Shown piece after piece: positions 1-10,980 of a DNA stretch of 64,000 nt. The stretch's first letter is position 1. Every line of letters starts with the position of its first letter. The position numbers were made by a program, and so were the translations under genes. Below the pieces are notes generated by a model. The model had not been told where the DNA came from and made no database searches. It was given only the letters and a program-made list of their open reading frames with translations. This DNA comes from Lepidurus packardi (lineage: Eukaryota > Arthropoda > Branchiopoda > Notostraca > Triopsidae), in the NCBI GenBank assembly GCA_023053545.1, contig JAKZAN010000145.1, positions 21,637 to 85,636 on the forward strand, written 5' to 3'.

Positions 1-1061
1 CAGTCCGTAAGGAATTAATTCAGTCCGTAAGGAATTAATTCGGTAAGAAAGGAATTCAGTCAATCCTAAAGAATTAATTCAGTCCGTAAGGAATTAATTC
101 AGTCCGTAAGGAATTAATTAAATCCGTAAGGAATTAATTCAGTCCGTAAGTAATAAATAAAATCCGTACGAAATTAATTCAGTCCGTAAGGAATTAATTC
201 AGTCCGTAAGGAATTAATTCAGTCAGTAAGGAATTAATTCAGTCCGTAAGGAATTAATTCAGTCCGTATGAAATTAATTCAGTCCGTAAGGAATTAATTA
301 AGGAATTAATTCAGTCCGTAAGTAATTAATTCAGTCCGTAAGGAATTATTTCAGTCTGTAATTAATTAATTCATTCCTTACGGAATTAATTAAGTCCGTA
401 AGGAATTAATTCAGTCCGTAAGGAATTAATTCAGTCCGTAAGGAATTAATTCAGTCCGTAAGGAATTAATTCAGTCCGTAAGGAATTAATTCCGTCAGTA
501 AGGAATTAATTCAGTCCGTAAGGAATTAATTAAGGAATTAATTCAGTCCGTAAGTAATTAATTCAGTCCGTAAGGAATTATTTCAGTCCGTAATTAATTA
601 ATTCATTCCTTACGGAGTTAATTAAGTCCGTAAGGAATTAATTCAGTCCGTAAGGAATTAATTCAGTAAGAAAGGAATTCAATCAATCCTAAAGAATTAA
701 TTCAGTCCGTAAGGAAATAATTCAGTCCGTAAGGAATTAATTCAGTCCGTAAGGAATTAATTCAGTCCGTAAGGAATTAATTAATTAAGTAAGGAGTTAA
801 TTCAGTCCGTAAGGAATTATTTCTGTCCGTAAGGATTTAATTCAGTCCGTAAGGAATTAATTCAGTCCATAAAGAATTAATTCAGTCCGTAAGGTATTAA
901 TTCAGTCCGTAAGGAATTAATTCAGTCCGTAAGGAATTAATTCAGTCCGTAAGGAATTAATTCAGTCCGTAAGGAATTAATTCGGTACGAAAGGAATTCA
1001 GTCAATCCTAAAGAATTAATTCAGTCAGTAAGGAATTAATTCAGTCCGTAAGGAATTAATT
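1..1061 (+). repeat. Satellite block, mixed variants, window start
   Basis: Canonical monomers interrupted by marker variants: the CAATCCTAAAG dimer near 60, 680 and 1000, a 12-bp partial monomer near 296 and 528, and ATTCCTTACGG monomers near 373 and 605. The marker order at 390-700 is repeated at about 1230-1540, displaced by 802-842 bp, so this block is an older, indel-bearing relative of the next one. No gene is present. Confidence 0.8.
373..406. repeat. Palindromic satellite variant (12-bp stem)
   Basis: ATTCCTTACGGA at 373-384 and TCCGTAAGGAAT at 395-406 are perfect reverse complements separated by the 10 bases ATTAATTAAG. The same arrangement recurs through the left array (for example 605-638, and near 1168, 2354, 2927, 8505 and 9095). 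The left arm comes from a monomer reading CATTCCTTACGGAATTAATT, which stays in the 20-bp register. Confidence 0.9.
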
Positions 1062-4023
1062 CAGTCCGTATGAAATTAATTCAGTCCGTAAGAAATTAAT
1101 TAAGGAATTAATTCAGTCCGTAAGTAATTAATTCAGTCCGTAAGGAATTATTTCAGTCCGTAATTAATTAATTCATTCCTTACGGAATTAATTAAGTCCG
1201 TAAGGAATTAATTCAGTCCGTAAGGAATTAATTCAGTCCGTAAGGAATTAATTCAGTCCGTAAGGAATTAATTCAGTCCGTAAGGAATTAATTCCGTCAG
1301 TAAGGAATTAATTCAGTCCGTAAGGAATTAATTCAGTCCGTATGAAATTAATTCAGTCCGTAAGGAATTAATTAAGGAATTAATTCAGTCCGTAAGTAAT
1401 TAATTCAGTCCGTAAGGAATTATTTCAGTCCGTAATTAATTAATTCATTCCTTACGGAGTTAATTAAGTCCGTAAGGAATTAATTCAGTCCGTAAGGAAT
1501 TAATTCAGTAAGAAAGGAATTCAATCAATCCTAAAGAATTAATTCAGTCCGTAAGGAATTAATTCAGTCCGTAAGTAGTTAATAAAATCCGTACGGAATT
1601 TATTCAGACCGTAAGGAATTAACTAAGTACGTAAGGAATTAATTAAGTCCGTAAGGAATTAATTAAGTCCGTAAGGAATTAATTCAGTCCGTAAGGAATT
1701 AATTCCGTCCGTAAGGAATTAATTCAGTCAGTAAGGAATTATTTCAGTCCGTAAGGAATTAATTCAATCCGTAAGGAATTAATTCAGTCCGTAAGGAATT
1801 AATTCAGTCCGTAAGGAATTAATTCAGTCCGTAAGGATTTAATTCTGTCCGTAAGGATTTAAATCAGTCCGTAAGGTATTAATTCAGTCCCTTAGGTATT
1901 AATTCAGTCCGTAAGGAATTAATTCAGTCCGTAAGGAATTAATTCAGTCCGTAATGAATAAGTTCAGTACGTAAGGAATTAATTCAGTCCGTAATGGATT
2001 AATTATGTCCGTAATGAATTAATTCAGTCCGTAAGGAATTAATTCAGTCCGTAAGGAATTAATTCAGTAAGAAAGGAATTCAATCAATCCTAAAGAATTA
2101 ATTCAGTCCGTAAGGAAATAATTAAGTCCGTAAGGAATTAATTCAGTCCGTAAGGAATTAATTCTGTCCGTAAGGATTTAATTCAGTCCGTAAGGTATTA
2201 ATTCAGTCCGTAGTGAATTAATTAAGTCCGTAAGGAATTAATTAAGTCCGTAATGAATTAATTAAGTCCGAAAGGAATTAATGAAGTCCGTAAGGAATTA
2301 ATTCAGTCCGTAAGGAATTATTTCATTCCGTAATTAATTAATTCATTCCTTACGGAATTAATTAAGTCCGTAAGGAATTAATTCAGTCCGTAAGGAATTA
2401 ATTCGGTAAGAAAGGAATTCAATCAATCCTAAAGAATTAATTCAGTCCGTAAGGAAATAATTCAGTCCGTCAGGAATTAATTCAGTCCGTAAGGAATTAA
2501 TTAAGTCCGTAAGGAATTAATTAAGTCCGTAAGGAATTAATTCAGTCCGTATGAAATTAATTCAGTCCGTAAGAAATTAATTAAGGAATTAATTCAGTCC
2601 GTAAGTAATTAATTCAGTCCGTAAGGAATTATTTCAGTCCGTAATTAATTAATTCATTCCTTACGGAATTAATTAAGTCCGTAAGGAATTAATTCAGTCC
2701 GTAAGGAATTAATTCAGTCCGTAAGGAATTAATTCAGTCCGTAAGGAATTAATTCAGTCCGTAAGGAATTAATTCCGTCAGTAAGGAATTAATTCAGTCC
2801 GTAAGGAATTAATTCAGTCCGTATGAAATTAATTCAGTCCGTAAGGAATTAATTAAGGAATTAATTCAGTCCGTAAGTAATTAATTCAGTCCGTAAGGAA
2901 TTATTTCAGTCCGTAATTAATTAATTCATTCCTTACGGAGTTAATTAAGTCCGTAAGGAATTAATTCAGTCCGTAAGGAATTAATTCAGTAAGAAAGGAA
3001 TTCAATCAATCCTAAAGAATTAATTCAGTCCGTAAGGAATTAATTCAGTCCGTAAGTAGTTAATAAAATCCGTACGGAATTTATTCAGACCGTAAGGAAT
3101 TAACTAAGTACGTAAGGAATTAATTAAGTCCGTAAGGAATTAATTAAGTCCGTAAGGAATTAATTCAGTCCGTAAGGAATTAATTCCGTCCGTAAGGAAT
3201 TAATTCAGTCAGTAAGGAATTATTTCAGTCCGTAAGGAATTAATTCAATCCGTAAGGAATTAATTCAGTCCGTAAGGAATTAATTCAGTCCGTAAGGAAT
3301 TAATTCAGTCCGTAAGGATTTAATTCTGTCCGTAAGGATTTAAATCAGTCCGTAAGGTATTAATTCAGTCCCTTAGGTATTAATTCAGTCCGTAAGGAAT
3401 TAATTCAGTCCGTAAGGAATTAATTCAGTCCGTAATGAATAAGTTCAGTTCCTAAGGAATTAATTCAGTCCGTAATGGATTAATTATGTCCGTAATGAAT
3501 TAATTCAGTCCGTAAGGAATTAATTCAGTCCGTAAGGAATTAATTCAGTAAGAAAGGAATTCAATCAATCCTAAAGAATTAATTCAGTCCGTAAGGAAAT
3601 AATTAAGTCCGTAAGGAATTAATTCAGTCCGTAAGGAATTAATTCTGTCCGTAAGGATTTAATTCAGTCCGTAAGGTATTAATTCAGTCCGTAGTGAATT
3701 AATTAAGTCCGTAAGGAATTAATTAAGTCCGTAATGAATTAATTAAGTCCGAAAGGAATTAATGAAGTCCGTAAGGAATTAATTCAGTCCGTAAGGAATT
3801 ATTTCATTCCGTAATTAATTAATTCATTCCTTACGGAATTAATTAAGTCCGTAAGGAATTAATTCAGTCCGTAAGGAATTAATTCGGTAAGAAAGGAATT
3901 CAATCAATCCTAAAGAATTAATTCAGTCCGTAAGGAAATAATTCAGTCCGTCAGGAATTAATTCAGTCCGTAAGGAATTAATTAAGTCCGTAAGGAATTA
4001 ATTAAGTCCGTAAGGAATTAATT
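1062..4023 (+). repeat. Higher-order repeat, 1481 bp x 2
   Basis: Two adjacent copies, about 1062-2542 and 2543-4023. Five markers agree on the period: the TATGAAATT monomer (1062/2543), GTAAGTAGTTAATAAAATCC (1571/3052), CTAAGTACG (1622/3103), the CAGTAAGAAAGG dimer (2065/3546) and the CGGTAAGAAAGG dimer (2404/3885), all 1481 bp apart. The copies look nearly identical; one visible difference is CAGTACGTAAGG near 1974 against CAGTTCCTAAGG near 3446. The period equals 74 monomers plus 1 bp, the odd base arising from length-variant monomers. Confidence 0.93.
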
Positions 4024-7000
4024 CAGTCCGTAGGTAGTTAATAAAATCCGTACGGAATTAATTCAGACCGTAAGGAATTATTAAGTACGTAAGGAATTAA
4101 TTAAGTCCGTAAGGAATTAATTAAGTCCGTAAGGAATTAATTCAGTCCGTAAGGAATTAATTCAGTCCGTAAGGAATTAATTCAGTCAGTAAGGAATTAT
4201 TTCAGTCCGTAAGGAATTAATTCAGTCCGTAAGGAATTAATTCAGTCCGTAAGGATTTAATTCAGTCCGTAAGGTATTAACTCAGTCCGTAAGGAATTAA
4301 TTAAGTCCGTAAGGAATTAATTCAATCCGTAAGGAATTAATTCAGTCCGTAAGGAATTAATTCAGTCCGTAAGGAATTAATTCAGTCCGTAAGGATTTAA
4401 TTCTGTCCGTAAGGATTTAATTCAGTCCGTAAGGTATTAATTCAGTCCCTTAGGTATTAATTCAGTCCGTAAGGAATTAATTCAGTCCGTAAGGAATTAA
4501 TTCAGTCCGTAATGAATAAGTTCAGTACGTAAGGAATTAATTCAGTCCGTAATGGATTAATTATGTCCGTAATGAATTAATTCAGTCCGTAAGGAATTAA
4601 TTCAGTCCGTAAGGAATTAATTCAGTAAGAAAGGAATTCAATCAATCCTAAAGAATTAATTCAGTCCGTAAGGAAATAATTAAGTCCGTAAGGAATTAAT
4701 TAAGTCCGTAATGAATTAATTAAGTCCGAAAGGAATTAATGAAGTCCGTAAGGAATTAATTCAGTCCGTAAGGAATTATTTCATTCCGTAATTAATTAAT
4801 TCATTCCTTACGGAATTAATTAAGTCCGTAAGGAATTAATTCAGTCCGTAAGGAATTAATTCGGTAAGAAAGGAATTCAATCAATCCTAAAGAATTAATT
4901 CAGTCCGTAAGGAAATAATTTAGTCCGTCAGGAATTAATTCAGTCCGTAAGGAATTAATTCAGTCCGTAAGGAATTAATTAAGTCCGTAAGGAATTAATT
5001 CAGTCCGTAGGTAGTTAATAAAATCCGTACGGAATTAATTCAGACCGTAAGGAATTATTAAGTACGTAAGGAATTAATTAAGTCCGTAAGGAATTAATTA
5101 AGTCCGTAAGGAATTAATTCAGTCCGTAAGGAATTAATTCAGTCCGTAAGGAATTAATTCAGTCAGTAAGGAATTATTTCAGTCCGTAAGGAATTAATTC
5201 AGTCCGTAAGGAATTAATTCAGTCCGTAAGGATTTAATTCAGTCCGTAAGGTATTAACTCAGTCCGTAAGGAATTAATTAAGTCCGTAAGGAATTAATTA
5301 AGTCCGTAAGGAAATAATTCAGTCCGTAAGGAATTAATTCAGTCCATAAGGAATTAATTCAGTCCGTAAGGATTTAATTCTGTCCGTAAGGATTTAATTC
5401 AGTCCGTAAGGTATTAATTCAGTCCCTTAGGTATTAATTCAGTCCGTAAGGAATTAATTCAGTCCGTAAGGAATTAATTCAGTCCGTAATGAATAAGTTC
5501 AGTACGTAAGGAATTAATTCAGTCCGTAATGGATTAATTATGTCCGTAATGAATTAATTCAGTCCGTAAGGAATTAATTCAGTCCGTAAGGAATTAATTC
5601 AGTAAGAAAGGAATTCAATCAATCCTAAAGAATTAATCCAGTCCGTAAGGAAATAATTAAGGCCGTAAGGAATTAATTCAGTCCGTAAGGAATTAATTCT
5701 GTCCGTAAGGATTTAATTCAGTCCGTAAGGTATTAATTCAGTCCGTAGTGAATTAATTAAGTCCGTAAGGAATTAATTAAGTCCGTAATGAATTAATTAA
5801 GTCCGAAAGGAATTAATGAAGTCCGTAAGGAATTAATTCAGTCCGTAAGGAATTAATTCGGTAAGAAAGGAATTCAATCAATCCTAAAGAATTATTTCAG
5901 TCCGTCAGGAAATAATTCAGTCCGTCAGGAATTAATTCAGTCCGTAAGGAATTAATTCAGTCCGTAAGGAATTAATTAAGTCCGTAAGGAATTAATTCAG
6001 TCCGTAAGTAGTTAATAAAATCCGTACGGAATTAATTCAGACCGTAAGGAATTAATTAAGTACGTAAGGAATTAATTAAGTCCGTAAGGAATTAATTCAG
6101 TCCGTAAGGAATTATTTCAGTCCGTAATTAATTAATTCATCCCTTACGGAATTAATTAAGTCCGTAAGGAATTAATTCAGTCCGTAAGGAATTAATTCGG
6201 TAAGAAAGGAATTCAATCAATCCTAAAGAATTAATTCAGTCCGTAAGGAAATAATTCAGTCCGTCAGGAATTAATTCAGTCCGTAAGGAATTAATTCAGT
6301 CCGTAAGGAATTAATTAAGTCCGTAAGGAATTAATTCAGTCCGTAAGGAATTAATTCAGTCCGTAAGGAATTAATTCAGTCAGTAAGGAATTATTTCAGT
6401 CCGTAAGGAATTAATTCAGTCCGTATGGAATTAATTCAGTCCGTAAGGATTTAATTCAGTCCGTAAGGTATTAACTCAGTCCGTAAGGAATTAATTAAGT
6501 CCGTAAGGAATTAATTAAGTCCGTAAGGAAATAATTCAGTTCGTAAGGAATTAATTCAGTCCGTAAGGAATTAATTCAGTCCGTAAGGATTTTATTCTGT
6601 CCGTAAGGATTTAATTCAGTCCGTAAGGTATTAATTCAGTCCCTTAGGTATTAATTCAGTCCGTAAGGAATTAATTCAGTCCGTAAGGAATTAATTCAAT
6701 CCGTAATGAATAAGTTCAGTACGTAAGGAATTAATTCAGTCCGTAATGGATTAATTATGTCCGTAATGAATTAATTCAGTCCGTAAGGAATTAATTCAGT
6801 CCGTTAGGAATTAATTCAGTAAGAAAGGAATTCAATCAATCCTAAAGAATTAATTCAGTCCGTAAGGAAATAATTAAGGCCGTAAGGAATTAATTCAGTC
6901 CGTAAGGAATTAATTCTGTCCGTAAGGATTTAATTCAGTCCGTAAGGTATAAATTCAGTCCGTAGTGAATTAATTAAGTCCGTAAGGAATTAATTAAGTC

Positions 7001-7770
7001 CGTAATGAATTAATTAAGTCCGAAAGGAATTAATGAAGTCCGTAAGGAATTAATTCAGTCCGTAAGGAATTAATTCGGTAAGAAAGGAATTCAATCAATC
7101 CTAAAGAATTAATTCAGTCCGTCAGGAAATAATTCAGTCCGTCAGGAATTAATTCAGTCCGTAAGGAATTAATTCAGTCCGTAAGGAATTAATTCAGTCC
7201 GTAAGGAATTAATTCAGTCCGTAAGTAGTTAATAAAATCCGTACGGAATTAATTCAGACCGTAAGGAATTAATTAAGTACGTAAGGAATTAATTAAGTCC
7301 GTAAGGAATTAATTAAGTCCGTAAGGAATTAATTCAGTCCGTAAGGAATTAATTCAGTCCGTAAGGAATTAATTCAGTCAGTAAGGAATTATTTCAGTCC
7401 GTAAGGAATTAATTCAGTCCGTAAGGAATTAATTCAGTCCGTAAGGATTTAATTCAGTCCGTAAGGAATTAATTCAGTCCGTAAGGAATTAATTCAGTCC
7501 GTAAGGAATTAATTCGGTAAGAAAGGAATTCAGTCAATCCTAAAGAATTAATTCAGTCAGTAAGGAAATAATTCAGTCCGTAAGGAATTAATTCAGTCCG
7601 TAAGGAATTAATTCAGTCCGAAAGGAATTAATTAAATCCGTAAGGAATTAATTCAGTCCGTAAGTAATAAATAAAATCCGTACGAAATTTATTCAGTCCG
7701 TAAGGAATTAATTCAGTCCGTAAGGAATTAATTCAGTCAGTAAGGAATTAATTCAGTCCGTAAGGAATTA
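3541..7770 (+). repeat. Dispersed satellite duplication, copy A
   Basis: Base-for-base comparison shows 3541-4700 matching 10981-12140 at an offset of 7440 with only a few differences. After unequal indels, 5880-7770 matches 12343-14233 at an offset of 6463. The marker TAGGTAGTTAATAAAATCC occurs here (4028 and again near 5008) and at 11468. A deletion of about 100 bp lies near 4700 in this copy relative to the partner at 12140-12240. The block overlaps the second copy of the 1481-bp repeat, so the events are nested. Confidence 0.88.
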
Positions 7771-8372
7771 ATTCAGTCCGTATGAAATTAATTCAGTCCG
7801 TAAGGAATTAATTCAGTCCGTAAGGAATTAATTCAGTCCGTAAGGAATTAATTCAGTCCGTAAGGAATTAATTCAGTAAGAAAGGAATTCAATCAATCCT
7901 AAAGAATTAATTCAGTCCGTAAGGAAATAATTCAGTCCGTAAGGAATTAATTCAGTCCGTAAGGAATTAATTCAGTCCGTAAGGAATTAATTAATTAAGT
8001 AAGGAGTTAATTCAGTCCGTAAGGAATTATTTCTGTATGTAAGGATTTAATTCAGTCCGTAAGGTATTAATTCAGTCCGTAAAGAATTAATTCAGTCCGT
8101 AAGTAATTAATAAAATCCGTACAGAAATAATTCAGACCGTGAAGAATTAATTAAATACGTAAGGAATTAATTAAGTCCGTAAGGAATTAATTCAGTCCGT
8201 AAGGAATTAATTCAGTCCGTAAGGAATTAATTCAGTCCGTAAGGAATTAATTAAATCCGTAAAGAATTAATTCAGTCCGTAAGTAATAAATAAAATCCGT
8301 ACGAAATTAATTCAGTACGTAAGGAATTAATTCAGTCCGTAAGGAATTAATTCAGTCAGTAAGGAATTAATT
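7771..8372 (+). repeat. Satellite between two HOR blocks
   Basis: About 600 bp of ordinary monomers with one 39-bp variant dimer near 7875, one TTCTGTATGTAAGG variant near 8031 and ATAAAATCCGTAC variants near 8110 and 8290. No larger exact period is confined to this stretch and no gene is visible. Confidence 0.75.
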
Positions 8373-10165
8373 CAGTCCGTAAGGAATTAATTCAGTCCGT
8401 ATGAAATTAATTCAGTCCGTAAGGAATTAATTAAGGAATTAATTCAGTCCGTAAGTAATTAATTCAGTCCGTAAGGAATTATTTCAGTCCGTAATTAATT
8501 AATTCATTCCTTACGGAATTAATTAAGTCCGTAAGGAATTAATTCAGTCCGTAAGGAATTAATTCAGTCCGTATGAAATTAATTCAGTCCGTAAGGAATT
8601 AATTCAGTCCGTAAGGAATTAATTCAGTCCGTAAGGAATTATTTCAGTAAGAAAGGAATTCAATCAATCCTAAAGAATTAATTCAGTCCGTAAGGAAATA
8701 ATTCAGTCCGTAAGGAATTAATTCAGTCCGTAAGGACTTAATTCAGTCCGTAAGGAATTAATTAATTAAGTAAGGAGTTAATTCAGTCCGTAAGGAATTA
8801 TTTCTGTCCGTAAGGATTTAATTCAGACCGTAAGGTAATAATTCAGTCCGTAAAGAATTAATTCAGTCCGTAAGTAATAAATAAAATCCGTACGGAATTA
8901 ATTCAGACCGTGAAGAATTAATTCAGTCCGTAAGGAATTAATTAAGTCCGTAAGGAATTAATTCAGTCCGTAAGGAATTAATTCAGTCCGTATGAAATTA
9001 ATTCAGTCCGTAAGGAATTAATTAAGGAATTAATTCAGTCCGTAAGTAATTAATTCAGTCCGTAAGGAATTATTTCAGTCCGTAATTAATTAATTCATTC
9101 CTTACGGAATTAATTAAGTCCGTAAGGAATTAATTCAGTCCGTAAGGAATTAATTCAGTCCGTATGAAATTAATTCAGTCCGTAAGGAATTAATTCAGTC
9201 CGTAAGGAATTAATTCAGTCCGTAAGGAATTATTTCAGTAAGAAAGGAATTCAATCAATCCTAAAGAATTAATTCAGTCCGTAAGGAAATAATTCAGTCC
9301 GTAAGGAATTAATTCAGTCCGTAAGGACTTAATTCAGTCCGTAAGGAATTAATTAATTAAGTAAGGAGTTAATTCAGTCCGTAAGGAATTATTTCTGTCC
9401 GTAAGGATTTAATTCAGACCGTAAGGTAATAATTCAGTCCGTAAAGAATTAATTCAGTCCGTAAGTAATAAATAAAATCCGTACGGAATTAATTCAGACC
9501 GTGAAGAATTAATTCAGTCCGTAAGGAATTAATTAAGTCCGTAAGGAATTAATTCAGTCCGTAAGGAATTAATTCAGTCCGTATGAAATTAATTCAGTCC
9601 GTAAGGAATTAATTAAGGAATTAATTCAGTCCGTAAGTAATTAATTCAGTCCGTAAGGAATTATTTCAGTCCGTAATTAATTAATTCATTCCTTACGGAA
9701 TTAATTAAGTCCGTAAGGAATTAATTCAGTCCGTAAGGAATTAATTCAGTCCGTATGAAATTAATTCAGTCCGTAAGGAATTAATTCAGTCCGTAAGGAA
9801 TTAATTCAGTCCGTAAGGAATTATTTCAGTAAGAAAGGAATTCAATCAATCCTAAAGAATTAATTCAGTCCGTAAGGAAATAATTCAGTCCGTAAGGAAT
9901 TAATTCAGTCCGTAAGGACTTAATTCAGTCCGTAAGGAATTAATTAATTAAGTAAGGAGTTAATTCAGTCCGTAAGGAATTATTTCTGTCCGTAAGGATT
10001 TAATTCAGACCGTAAGGTAATAATTCAGTCCGTAAAGAATTAATTCAGTCCGTAAGTAATAAATAAAATCCGTACGGAATTAATTCAGACCGTGAAGAAT
10101 TAATTCAGTCCGTAAGGAATTAATTAAGTCCGTAAGGAATTAATTCAGTCCGTAAGGAATTAATT
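8373..10165 (+). repeat. Higher-order repeat, 591 bp x 3
   Basis: Three consecutive copies, about 8373-8963, 8964-9554 and 9555-10145, with the first monomer of a fourth. The variant dimer CAGTAAGAAAGG begins at 8645, 9236 and 9827, and the CAGTCCGTATGAAATT monomer at 8393, 8984 and 9575; all steps are 591 bp. The private marker GTAAGGACTTAATT occurs in each copy, showing that the three share a recent common ancestor. The fourth step breaks at 10166, where CAGTCAGTAAGG replaces the expected CAGTCCGTATG. Confidence 0.94.
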
Positions 10166-10980
10166 CAGTCAGTAAGGAATTATTTCAGTCCGTAAGGAAT
10201 TAATTCAGTCCGTAAGGAATTAATTCAGTCCGTAAGGAATTAATTCGGTAAGAAAGGAATTCAGTCAATCCTAAAGAATTAATTCAGTCCGTAAGGAAAT
10301 AATTCAGTCCGTAAGGAATTAATTCAGTCCGTAAGGAATTAATTCAGTCCGTAAGGAATTAATTAATTAAGTAAGGAGTTAATTCAGTCCGTAAGGAATT
10401 ATTTCTGTATGTAAGGATTTAATTCAGTCCGTAAGGTATTAATTCAGTCCGTAAAGAATTAATTAAGTACGTAAGGAATTAATTAAGTCCGTAAGGAATT
10501 AATTCAGTCCGTAAGGAATTAATTCAGTCCGTAAGGAATTAATTCAGTCCGTAAGGAATTAATTAAATCCGTAAAGAATTAATTCAGTCCGTAAGTAATA
10601 AATAAAATCCGTACGAAATTAATTCAGTCCGTAAGGAATTAATTCAGTCCGTAAGGAATTAATTCAGTCAGTAAGGAATTAATTCAGTCCGTAAGGAATT
10701 AATTCAGTCCGTATGAAATTAATTCAGTCCGTAAGGAATTAATTAAGGAATTAATTTAGTCCGTAAGTAATTAATTCAGTCCGTAAGAAATTATTTCAGT
10801 CCGTAATTAATTAATTCATTCCTTACGGAATTAATTGAATTAATTAAGTCCGTAAGGAATTAACTCAGTCCGTAAGGAATTAATTCAGTCCGTATGAAAT
10901 TAATTCAGTCCGTAAGGAATTAATTCAGTCCGTAAGGAATTAATTCAGTCCGTAAGGAATTAATTCAGTCCGTAAGGAAT
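10166..10980 (+). repeat. Satellite block shared with about 14.58-15.37 kb
   Basis: Marker monomers recur downstream: CAGTCAGTAAGGAATTATTT at 10166 and 14576 (offset 4410) and TTAATTGAAT at 10831 and 15201 (offset 4370), the 40-bp change being a two-monomer loss. It also contains the TTCTGTATGTAAGG variant near 10403. No gene is present. Confidence 0.78.

Noticed and set aside
365..384. CATTCCTTACGG monomers as true micro-inversions
   Set aside because: The core differs from CAGTCCGTAAGG by only three substitutions because the monomer core is nearly self-complementary, so inversion is not required; kept only as a palindrome observation.
373..406. Rho-independent terminator (stem-loop)
   Set aside because: The stem is AT-rich, lies in non-coding satellite without an upstream gene, and the context is eukaryotic.
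1881..1905. Insect telomeric repeat (TTAGG)
   Set aside because: TTAGG appears only as single occurrences inside CCCTTAGGTATT monomer variants, never in tandem.
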